Part shown: positions 26,101-32,453 of the stretch, piece by piece
Layout: the number at the start of each line of letters is the position of its first letter
Position numbering within the stretch: position 1 is the stretch's first letter
NCBI GenBank assembly: GCA_021791145.1
Contig: JAJYXE010000038.1
Span: 1-39,776, forward strand
Reading direction: 5' to 3'
DNA: 39,776 nt
Source of the DNA: Actinomycetes bacterium
GTDB lineage: Bacteria; Actinomycetota; Acidimicrobiia; Acidimicrobiales; RAAP-2
Made by a program: the position numbers and the translations under genes
Notes under the pieces: model-generated
Told to the model about the DNA's origin: nothing
What the model saw: only the letters and a program-made list of their open reading frames with translations
Database searches by the model: none

Positions 26101-26466
26101 TCACGTCACCGCACCCGAGCGGTCCGCCGCCTGGGCTCGCGTCCGGGAGACGAGCGGCGTGTCCACCCCCACCCTCCCGACTCCGGACGCGCCGCCGGGG
26201 GAGCCGAGCGGCTCCCGGCGGCCGGGCAGGACCTCGAGGAAGAACCGCGCGTTGTCCTCTCTGAACGCGAGCCACCGTGCCGGCACCTCGTCGTCTCGGT
26301 AGATCGCCTCGACGGGGCATGCCCCTTCGCACGCGCCGCAGCCGATGCACTCGTCCGGGTGCACGTACACGGCTCGAGCGCCTTCGTAGATGCAGTCGAC
26401 CGGGCACACGTCGATGCAGCCACGATCGAGCACGTCGATGCAGGGGGCGGTGACGACGAAGATCAC
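26101..26466 (-). CDS. 7Fe ferredoxin (3Fe-4S/4Fe-4S, FdxA-like)
   Basis: The 121-residue protein closely follows actinobacterial seven-iron ferredoxins. The first cluster region is C-I-D-V-L-D-R-G-C-I-D-V-C-P-V-D-C-I-Y-E-G and the second is C-I-G-C-G-A-C-E-G-A-C-P-V-E-A-I. A tail beginning N-A-R-F-F-L-E is also typical; the last 30 residues look unconserved. It carries low-potential electrons in the cytoplasm, here probably to or from the FAD oxidoreductase 107 bp downstream. The GTG at 26466 has GCGAGGGACC in front of it. A different upstream frame looks coding right up to this start (see the entry at 26485-26638). Confidence 0.93.
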   Translation of the reverse strand: MIFVVTAPCIDVLDRGCIDVCPVDCIYEGARAVYVHPDECIGCGACEGACPVEAIYRDDEVPARWLAFREDNARFFLEVLPGRREPLGSPGGASGVGRVGVDTPLVSRTRAQAADRSGAVT

Positions 26467-26484
26467 CGGTCCCTCGCCTTGGCC

Positions 26485-26638
26485 AGCGCACGGTACTCGC
26501 GCGCTCGGAGACGATGGAGCCGCGGATCGCGTCCTGGACCATCTCCGAGAGGCCCTGGGACTCGTCGATCGACGGAGACAGCCTCTCGAGCAGGGCCGCC
26601 GAGGCCGCCGCCTCGAGCGCCCGGCGGACTCGGTGCAC
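26485..26638 (-). pseudogene. Coding-like fragment upstream of the ferredoxin, out of frame with it
   Basis: From a possible GTG at 26638 to about 26485 one minus-strand frame has roughly 90% G/C third positions. It encodes a helical, charged stretch containing R-R-A-L-E-A-A-A-S-A-A-L-L-E-R-L and S-E-M-V-Q-D-A-I-R-G-S-I-V-S-E-R. The bias stops where the ferredoxin frame begins, but the frame has no stop there. It may be the remnant of a gene or an N-terminal part separated from the ferredoxin by a frameshift. No family was recognised. Confidence 0.35.
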
Positions 26639-26665
26639 GAGATCTCGTATCCAGCACTTCGGTAC

Positions 26666-26694
26666 ACCATGTCCTCTACACTGCCGCCGGTCAA
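26666..26694 (-). promoter_or_regulatory. Candidate promoter for the ferredoxin operon
   Basis: On the minus strand TTGACC (26694-26689) and CATGGT (26671-26666) are separated by 17 bp. Transcripts would have a leader of about 190 nt before the ferredoxin start, covering the coding-like fragment. On the opposite strand TACACT (26677-26682) could be a -10 for the enoyl-CoA hydratase, but lacks a good -35. Confidence 0.3.
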
Positions 26695-26754
26695 GTCCCG
26701 CAGGTGAGGCAAAAGGCAAGCAGGCAAAAGAGCTACAAGAGAGGAACGAGGCCG

Positions 26755-27531
26755 TTGCCCGTCGATTACGTGCTGGAAGACCACGTCGCGTGGGTCACGC
26801 TCAACCGACCGGAGCGACGCAATGCCCTCGACGCCGCGATGCATGCCGAGCTCGCTTCGATCTGGGCCGAGATCGAAGCGAGCGCTGACGCGCGGGTCGT
26901 GGTGCTCACGGGGGCAGGCGACCAGGCGTTCTGCGCAGGCGACGACATGAAGAGCGAAGGGGGCAAGACCGGGACGGACTACTGGCTGGACTTGCGTCCT
27001 GACGGCTTCGGTCATCTGACGCTGCGCCGGACGCTCTCGGTCCCCGTCCTCGCCCGCGTCAACGGCCACGCGCTCGGCGGCGGGTTGGAGCTGGTGTGCG
27101 GGTGCGACCTCGCGGTCGCCGCGGACAGTGCGGAGTTCGGCTTCGTAGAGCCCCGACTGGGCCGCCTCCCGCTCGACGGGGGGATCGTCGCCCTCGTGCG
27201 CCAGCTCCCTGCCAAGTGGGCCATGGAGGTCCTTTTGACGGGACGCCGGTTCACGGCAGAGGAAGCGGCCCGTCTGGCGCTCGTGAACGAGGTCGTCCGC
27301 CCGGACGAGCTGGACGCCGCGGTCGAACGATGGCTCGGCTGGCTGCTCGCCTGCGCGCCGCTCTCGCTCCGGGCGATCAAGGCGGTCACGAAGGCCACGG
27401 AGGGCATGACGGCTCGCCACGCACGGCTCCAGCAGGTGCCCGAACTGCTCGCATGCCTCGGGTCGAACGACGGGCGTGAAGGCGTCCAGGCGTTCCTCGA
27501 GAAGCGCGCGCCGAGATGGACCGGCACCTGA
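26755..27531 (+). CDS. Enoyl-CoA hydratase/isomerase family protein
   Basis: With the TTG start at 26755 the protein is 258 residues, the usual crotonase length. It has L-N-R-P-E-R-R-N-A-L-D, the oxyanion loop A-F-C-A-G-D-D, and N-G-H-A-L-G-G-G-L-E-L, which carries the Glu equivalent to Glu144 of rat crotonase. F-G-F-V-E-P-R-L-G carries the Glu164 equivalent, so hydratase chemistry is likely. GAGAGGA lies 9 bases before the TTG. An alternative GTG at 26704 would add 17 basic residues. It is transcribed away from the ferredoxin/CoA-transferase operon and may act in the same acid-degradation pathway. Confidence 0.9.
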   Translation: MPVDYVLEDHVAWVTLNRPERRNALDAAMHAELASIWAEIEASADARVVVLTGAGDQAFCAGDDMKSEGGKTGTDYWLDLRPDGFGHLTLRRTLSVPVLARVNGHALGGGLELVCGCDLAVAADSAEFGFVEPRLGRLPLDGGIVALVRQLPAKWAMEVLLTGRRFTAEEAARLALVNEVVRPDELDAAVERWLGWLLACAPLSLRAIKAVTKATEGMTARHARLQQVPELLACLGSNDGREGVQAFLEKRAPRWTGT

Positions 27532-27628
27532 CGCCGAGCACGTCCACCGGCGCCGACCACGCGACCGACCCCAAGCTCGCGCTACTCGGTAGGGTGTGGG
27601 CCGTCCAAGGCCGATCGGGAGGCTCACC

Positions 27629-28420
27629 GTGGACGTCCAGCCGATCCTGCGCGAGCTGTTCCAACGGTCCGACCTGCCGAGGACCGCGCTCCTCCCCGGA
27701 GACCCGGGTCGCGTCGACCTCATCTGCCGGAACTGGACCGACACCGAAGAGGTGCACGCCGTGCGTGGGTACCGTGCCGCCCTCGGACGGCTGACATCGG
27801 TCCCCATCGCTGCGATCTCCACCGGGATCGGGGGACCTTCGAGCGAGCTCGTCGTCGCCGAGGCGGCCGCGCTCGGCTTCACCTCCCTCATCCGCGTCGG
27901 GACGAGCGGGAGCCTTCACGAGCGCGTACGTCCCGGCGACCTCGTGATCAACGAAGCGTCCGTCCGCCTGGACGGCACCTCGGAGCTGTACGCACGAGCC
28001 ACGTACCCCGCCGCCGCCGACCACAGGGTCACCGCAGCGCTCTGCGACGCTGCCGCCGCGTTGGGATGCACCTACCACGTGGGGGTCGGCTGCACCTCGG
28101 CGTCGTTCTTCGCCGGGCAGGAACGCGCGACCCCCCAGGGATACCTACCGCCGGCCGCGCACGGCCTCATGGAGGAGATGCGCGCGCTCAGCGTGCTGAA
28201 CTTCGAGGAGGAAGCTGCGACGCTCTTCGTCCTCGGCCGCCTCCTTGGCGTGCAGACGGGCGCTGTGCTCGCGATCATCGGCAACCGTGTCTCGGGCGAC
28301 TACCCGGACCCGACCGAGGCGGTTCGGCGCGCGGTCGACGTCGCGAACCGGGCGGCGGTGCTGCTGCACGCTCGGACGGCCGTCGAGGCACCGAAGCGAG
28401 CCGGGGAGACGGCCACGTGA
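27629..28420 (+). CDS. Nucleoside phosphorylase, uridine phosphorylase-like
   Basis: The 263-residue protein is a nucleoside phosphorylase-I family member. L-L-P-G-D-P-G-R-V (21-29), T-G-I-G-G-P-S and R-V-G-T-S-G are the phosphate/ribose-binding signatures. G-Q-E-R at 163-166 matches the uracil-recognising Gln/Arg loop of E. coli uridine phosphorylase. The usual E-M-E ribose motif reads E-E-E (193-195). It would convert a pyrimidine nucleoside to base plus ribose 1-phosphate. The GTG at 27629 follows GGGAGG with good spacing; a TAGGGT -10 candidate lies at 27590-27595. Its stop overlaps the isomerase GTG, tying ribose 1-phosphate production to that enzyme. Confidence 0.88.
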   Translation: MDVQPILRELFQRSDLPRTALLPGDPGRVDLICRNWTDTEEVHAVRGYRAALGRLTSVPIAAISTGIGGPSSELVVAEAAALGFTSLIRVGTSGSLHERVRPGDLVINEASVRLDGTSELYARATYPAAADHRVTAALCDAAAALGCTYHVGVGCTSASFFAGQERATPQGYLPPAAHGLMEEMRALSVLNFEEEAATLFVLGRLLGVQTGAVLAIIGNRVSGDYPDPTEAVRRAVDVANRAAVLLHARTAVEAPKRAGETAT

Positions 28421-29571
28421 GCCACGTGAGCGCTCCACCTGGCTGGGGATGCCGGCTCATCCGTGAGGCCGCGACGTACCGGGACGGCGTGATCTCCATC
28501 CTCGACCGCAGACGGTACCCCCTCGACGTCGTCCGGGTCGACTGCCGGAGCGTGGAGGAGGCCGCCGCCGCGATCGAGCAGATGGTGACCCAGAGCGCCG
28601 GTCCCGCTCGCGTGGCCGCGTACGCGATGTGCCTCGCGGCGAGGGAGCCGGCTGCCAACGGCGAGACACGCGCACGCCACCTGGCGGACGCCGCGACGCG
28701 CCTCGTCGACACCCGTCCGACGAACGACCAGATCGCGAACGTCGTGAACGAGATCCGAGCGTTCGCCTCCGCCGCGCCCGGCGGAGGGACCGAGGAGGAG
28801 ATCCTCGGGTTCCTCGAGAGCCGCTGGCGCGCGCGCGACGCCGAGCTGCGGCTGCTCGGCTCTTCGGGGGCCGACGTCGTACCGCCGACAGGACGCGTCC
28901 TCACGCACTGCTGGGCGGAGCACGGGCTGATCGCAGTGCTCGAGGCGTGCATCGCGCGCGGGGACCATCCCGGCGTCTACTGCACGGAGACCCGGCCCTA
29001 CCTCCAGGGTGCGCGCCTCACGGCATCGAGCGTCATGGAGCTCGGGCTCGAGGCAACCGTGGTGACCGACGGCATGGCCCCGTGGCTCATGACCCAAGGA
29101 ATGGTCGCCGTGGTCGTCGTGGGCGCCGACCGTGTGGCCGCCGACGGATCGGTGGTGAACAAGATCGGCACCCTTTCGGTCGCGCTCGGCGCCAAGCATG
29201 CCGGGATCCCCTTCTATGCGTGCATCGTCGAGCCGGACCTTTCGGTCGCCACCGGAAGCCAGGTCGCCATCGAGGCGCGCGACCCCGCGGAAGTGCTGAG
29301 CTGTCTGGGCGTGCGGACGGCTGCCCCAGGCTCGCACGGCTGGTACCCGGCCTTCGACGTCACCCCGGCCGAGCTCGTGACCGGTCTCATCACCCCGCGA
29401 GGGGTCCTCGCCCCGCCGGACCTCGCCGGAGCCTTCGATGACACGTCCCGGAGCGTGGCCGGCGGCGCGCCGGCGAACGCCGCGGCGGACCGCCTTCAGA
29501 GCTCCCGCCTCACTCGCCGTAGCGGCGCCTGCGCATCTCCTCCCACACGGCGTCGAGCTCGACCCCGGTGA
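28417..29571 (+). CDS. MtnA-like sugar-1-phosphate isomerase (eIF-2B alpha/beta/delta superfamily)
   Basis: The 384-residue protein is related to S-methyl-5-thioribose-1-phosphate isomerase (MtnA) and 5-deoxyribose-1-phosphate isomerase. Catalytic Cys165 (T-H-C) and Asp238 (V-G-A-D-R-V-A-A-D-G) are kept, as are E-T-R-P-Y-L-Q-G-A-R-L-T-A, N-K-I-G-T and P-A-F-D-V-T-P-A-E-L. The MtnA hallmark R-G-A-P is replaced by Q-S-A-G-P (59-63), and T-H-C-N by T-H-C-W. These changes near the active site suggest another substrate. The GTG at 28417 overlaps the uridine-phosphorylase-like gene, so ribose 1-phosphate to ribulose 1-phosphate is the natural inference. The 3' end overlaps the convergent aldolase gene by 62 bp; the last 30 residues are probably dispensable. 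Confidence 0.85.
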   Translation: MSHVSAPPGWGCRLIREAATYRDGVISILDRRRYPLDVVRVDCRSVEEAAAAIEQMVTQSAGPARVAAYAMCLAAREPAANGETRARHLADAATRLVDTRPTNDQIANVVNEIRAFASAAPGGGTEEEILGFLESRWRARDAELRLLGSSGADVVPPTGRVLTHCWAEHGLIAVLEACIARGDHPGVYCTETRPYLQGARLTASSVMELGLEATVVTDGMAPWLMTQGMVAVVVVGADRVAADGSVVNKIGTLSVALGAKHAGIPFYACIVEPDLSVATGSQVAIEARDPAEVLSCLGVRTAAPGSHGWYPAFDVTPAELVTGLITPRGVLAPPDLAGAFDDTSRSVAGGAPANAAADRLQSSRLTRRSGACASPPTRRRARPR

Positions 29572-30223
29572 GGATCCTTGGTACGCCGTAGGAAAGCGAC
29601 CGGCGGTACACGCCACAGAGCCACTCGAGCAAGAGCGCGCGTTCGTACGCGCGCTCGAGCGTCTCGCCGTAGGTGAGCGCGCCGTGGTTCTCCAGGATCG
29701 CAGCGCTGCGTCCGGCAAGCGCCGTGCCCACCGCGCGCGCGAGGTCCACCGATCCGAACCGGGCGTAGGGGGCCACTCGGACCGGACCCCCCAGCGCAAC
29801 GATCGCGTAGTGGACCGCCGGGAGCACCTCGAGGGTCGCGGAGAGGGCGACCACCTCCGTCGAGTGCGTGTGGACCACCGCCCGAGCGTCCGTCGTCACG
29901 TACACCTCGTGGTGCATCGGCCACTCCGAGGACACCTCGCCGCGTCCCGACACCTTGGTGCCGTCGAGGCGCACGACGCAGACGTCCTCGGGTCGCATGG
30001 ACTCGTAGCTCGCCCCCGACGGCGTCACCACGACGTGGTCGCCCACCCGTACGCTGAGGTTGCCGGCGGTGCCGACGGCCAACCCGTCGGGGCCGAGGCG
30101 CCGGGCGTAACGAACGATCTCTGCGCGCTCGGCCTCGAGGTCGTCGCCGTCCGCGATCCGCTGCGAACCGCGCGCACCCGGGTCGGCCCCGGGGCCGTCA
30201 GCTTCTGGACCTGACGCGCCCAC
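29510..30223 (-). CDS. Class II aldolase/adducin family, fuculose-phosphate aldolase-like
   Basis: The 237-residue protein is a zinc class II aldolase of the FucA/RhaD/AraD fold. Catalytic Glu100 (S-S-E-W), zinc ligands His118 and His120 (H-T-H-S) and His180 (E-N-H-G) are all present, with G-N-L-S-V-R and T-P-S-G binding the phosphate. Such enzymes split ketose 1-phosphates into DHAP and an aldehyde; with ribulose 1-phosphate the aldehyde would be glycolaldehyde. The presence of an isomerase gene converging on it matches the isomerase-aldolase pair of the DHAP shunt. The GTG at 30223 is 3 bp from the LacI stop and its AGGTGA ribosome site overlaps that stop, so it is cotranscribed with the regulator. 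Confidence 0.88.
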   Translation of the reverse strand: MGASGPEADGPGADPGARGSQRIADGDDLEAERAEIVRYARRLGPDGLAVGTAGNLSVRVGDHVVVTPSGASYESMRPEDVCVVRLDGTKVSGRGEVSSEWPMHHEVYVTTDARAVVHTHSTEVVALSATLEVLPAVHYAIVALGGPVRVAPYARFGSVDLARAVGTALAGRSAAILENHGALTYGETLERAYERALLLEWLCGVYRRSLSYGVPRILTGVELDAVWEEMRRRRYGE

Positions 30224-30226
30224 CGC

Positions 30227-31333
30227 TCACCTCAGAGGGGATCGGGGCGACCCCGAACGATCGGTCCCAGCGATGACGGCTCTCTGCGGGCGCTCCTCCA
30301 CCTCTCCGGTCGACGCTCTGACGACCAGACTCGGCTGCAGCGTGACGCGTGCGGCCGCGTGAGCTCCACGCTCCTTGGTTCGGTCGAGGAGCTCGATGCT
30401 CGTCATCGCGAGCTCGTCGGTGGGCTGTCGAACGGTGGTCAACGGAGGATGAGCGACCGCGCTGAACCACACGTCGTCGTACCCCGTCACCATCAAGTCG
30501 GACGGGACGCGAACCCCGGCCTCGTGGCAGGTCTGCAAGACGCCGAACGCGATGGCGTCGTCCCCGCATACGACTGCGTCGGGCAGACGGTTGCGTACCA
30601 GGAGCTGCTTGCTCGCGTCACGACCCCAGTCGGAGGTGAACTCTCCAAGCGCCGGATCCGAAACGGGACGGAGGCCGAGACGTCCCACGGTGGCACTGAA
30701 TGCCTTCAGCCTCCGTCGTGCAGTCGAGCTCTCGTCCCGAGCGCTGACGAAGTGCACGGTCTTCGCCCCTCTTTCGGCAAGGTGCGCGAGGACCAGCCGG
30801 ATCCCGACCTCGTCGTCGACCCCGATCCAATCTGCGTCGAGACGGTCGGCTTCCCGGTCCAGCTGGACGACCGGCACTCGCTCCGCGACCCTGGCCAAGG
30901 CAGCACGGCTCCTCTTCGAATCGCACGGCACGATGATGAGCCCGTCGATGCGACGCTCGACCAGCTCCTGCAGCCGACGGCCCTCGAGCTCTGCATCGCT
31001 CCCCGAGGCAGACAGGAGGAGCGTCCGACCAGAGCGTTGGAGCTCCTTCTCTACGGCCTCGGCGCACATCGCGAAGAAGGGATTGGCGATGCTCGGGACG
31101 ATCATGCCGACAGTGCTCGAGGACTTCAGACGCAACCCCTGCGCGAGGGCATTGGGTCGGTACCCGAGGTCCTCTGCTGCACGCCGTACCCGCGCGACCA
31201 ATTCAGGCTGGACGTGACGCTTGCCGTGCAGCGCGCGAGAGACGGTCGCGACGGACACGCCTGCGCGATTCGCGACGTCACGGATGGTCGGCGTCTGGGC
31301 GTCCCAGAGACCCTCTCTTTTCACGCTCTCCAC
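30227..31333 (-). CDS. LacI-family transcriptional regulator
   Basis: The 368-residue protein has the LacI helix-turn-helix near residues 16-40 (T-I-R-D-V-A-N-R-A-G-V-S-V-A-T-V-S-R-A-L). The hinge L-G-Y-R-P-N-A-L-A-Q follows, then a periplasmic-binding-like sensor domain (V-G-M-I-V-P-S-I-A-N-P-F-F). A late T-G-Y-D-D is the usual ligand-domain motif. The GTG start follows GGGAGGA. It sits between the aldolase it is cotranscribed with and the divergent importer operon. It probably binds the GGAAAACGTTTTCC palindrome at 31402-31415, 69 bp from its own start, controlling both directions. The inducer would be a nucleoside, ribose or phosphorylated sugar. Confidence 0.93.
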   Translation of the reverse strand: MESVKREGLWDAQTPTIRDVANRAGVSVATVSRALHGKRHVQPELVARVRRAAEDLGYRPNALAQGLRLKSSSTVGMIVPSIANPFFAMCAEAVEKELQRSGRTLLLSASGSDAELEGRRLQELVERRIDGLIIVPCDSKRSRAALARVAERVPVVQLDREADRLDADWIGVDDEVGIRLVLAHLAERGAKTVHFVSARDESSTARRRLKAFSATVGRLGLRPVSDPALGEFTSDWGRDASKQLLVRNRLPDAVVCGDDAIAFGVLQTCHEAGVRVPSDLMVTGYDDVWFSAVAHPPLTTVRQPTDELAMTSIELLDRTKERGAHAAARVTLQPSLVVRASTGEVEERPQRAVIAGTDRSGSPRSPLR

Positions 31334-31359
31334 CGGATCCTCCCGGGCGGCAGCCGGCC

Positions 31360-31388
31360 TTGACGCACTTCCGCTCGGCCGCTATCGT
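31360..31388 (+). promoter_or_regulatory. Promoter (distal) of the PhyH-transporter operon
   Basis: TTGACG (31360-31365) and TATCGT (31383-31388) are spaced by 17 bp, a good housekeeping-type promoter. The start site would fall near 31395, immediately upstream of the LacI-type palindrome, the classic position for repression. Confidence 0.6.
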
Positions 31389-31401
31389 ACCCTTGATGGA
31401 G

Positions 31402-31415
31402 GGAAAACGTTTTCC
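31402..31415. promoter_or_regulatory. LacI-type operator palindrome
   Basis: GGAAAACGTTTTCC is a perfect 14-bp palindrome with the central CG typical of LacI/PurR-family operators. It lies about 7 bp downstream of the predicted start of the promoter at 31360-31388, in the spacer between the LacI gene and the operon it diverges from. Confidence 0.7.
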
Positions 31416-31500
31416 ATTCCCGCACGGGGCCCCGGCGAGCGGTCAGTCGGGCCAAGTCCACACCCCGCGCCCACGAACGCACAGGTCAACACCAACCAAC

Positions 31501-31529
31501 TTGATCGCGCACCGCAGGTCTATTACGAT
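31501..31529 (+). promoter_or_regulatory. Second candidate promoter (proximal) of the PhyH-transporter operon
   Basis: TTGATC (31501-31506) and TACGAT (31524-31529) are again 17 bp apart. This would give a 22-nt leader before the PhyH start. It lies about 90 bp downstream of the operator, so it could provide LacI-independent basal expression, or be chance. Confidence 0.35.
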
Positions 31530-31557
31530 TCCGTGACGCAACGGAGGGAGGGGTCGC

Positions 31558-32394
31558 TTGCGCCAGACAGTGTCCGAGCGAGAGGTCGCCTTCTACCGAG
31601 ACAACGGCTTCGTCGTGCTCCCCGACCTGCTCGACCCACACGACCTCCGCATCTGGCGCCACGCGGTCACCAGAGCGCTCGGCGAGCGAACGGGTCGGTT
31701 TCCGAGAGCCGACTCTCAGTACGCGCCGTTCTTCAGCGAAGTCCACGAGTACCATGACAAGGTCTTCACGCAGAAGATCAACCTGTGGATGACGAGCCCC
31801 GACGTCCGGGAACTGGTCCTCGACCGGCGCCTCGGACGCATCGCCGCCACGCTGGCCGGCGTCGATGCCGTGCGCATCTACCTCGACCAGGCTCTCGTCA
31901 AGGAGCCCTACGCCAACCCCACCGCGTTCCATCTCGACGTTCCGTACTGGGCGTTCAGTGCAAGCAACGCGCTGACGATCTGGATCGCGCTCTCGGACGC
32001 GACCGTGGAGAACGGGTGCCTCTGCTATCTCCCCGGAACGCATCGCGACGAGCGGTACGACAACGTCCAGATCGACAAGGACATCGGCGCGTTGTTCGAC
32101 GTGTACCCGGACTGGGGGAAGATCGAGCCGATCTTCTGCCCCGTGCCCGCAGGGGGGGCCGTGGTCCACAACGGGCTGACGGCGCACGGCGCCGGTGCGA
32201 ACATGACCCCCCACCGACGAACCGCCATGACCGTCGCGTACATGCCCGACGGCGCCCGCTTCAACGGGTCCCAGGATGTGTACACGAAAGAGCAGGTCAG
32301 AGGCATGGCGCTCGGCGACGTGCTCGACGACGAGGCACAGAACCCGCTCGTCTTCTCCGTGTCTACGGGCTCTTCGGCACGTTCCTCGCACTGA
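31558..32394 (+). CDS. Phytanoyl-CoA dioxygenase (PhyH) family Fe(II)/2-oxoglutarate enzyme
   Basis: The 278-residue protein has an intact non-haem iron triad: His125 and Asp127 (F-H-L-D) and distal His210 (A-H-G-A-G), with Arg220 or Arg221 placed to hold 2-oxoglutarate. N-terminal F-Y-R-D-N-G-F-V-V-L-P-D-L-L is typical of PhyH proteins, and L-P-G-T-H-R-D follows the first ligands. The family hydroxylates diverse small molecules. The ectoine hydroxylase signature is absent. As first gene of a nucleoside/ribose import operon it may hydroxylate or demodify the imported compound. The TTG start at 31558 is chosen for its GGAGGGAGGGG site five bases upstream; GTG 31570 is an alternative. Confidence 0.88.
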   Translation: MRQTVSEREVAFYRDNGFVVLPDLLDPHDLRIWRHAVTRALGERTGRFPRADSQYAPFFSEVHEYHDKVFTQKINLWMTSPDVRELVLDRRLGRIAATLAGVDAVRIYLDQALVKEPYANPTAFHLDVPYWAFSASNALTIWIALSDATVENGCLCYLPGTHRDERYDNVQIDKDIGALFDVYPDWGKIEPIFCPVPAGGAVVHNGLTAHGAGANMTPHRRTAMTVAYMPDGARFNGSQDVYTKEQVRGMALGDVLDDEAQNPLVFSVSTGSSARSSH

Positions 32395-32453
32395 CCCCGT
32401 CGATATGAGCGTCCCGTGATCGGTTTTGAGTCTGTGACAGAGGGCGAGCAACG

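Noticed and set aside
26359..26754. N-terminal extension of the enoyl-CoA hydratase frame
   Set aside because: The extension runs antisense through the ferredoxin gene; the crotonase fold begins only after the TTG at 26755.
28417..29571. Archaeal-type AMP pathway (ribose-1,5-bisphosphate isomerase feeding RubisCO)
   Set aside because: No RubisCO or AMP phosphorylase is present, and the C-terminal motifs are MtnA-like rather than those of the bisphosphate isomerase.
31558..32394. Ectoine hydroxylase EctD
   Set aside because: The long EctD signature around the H-x-D motif is absent and no ect genes are nearby.
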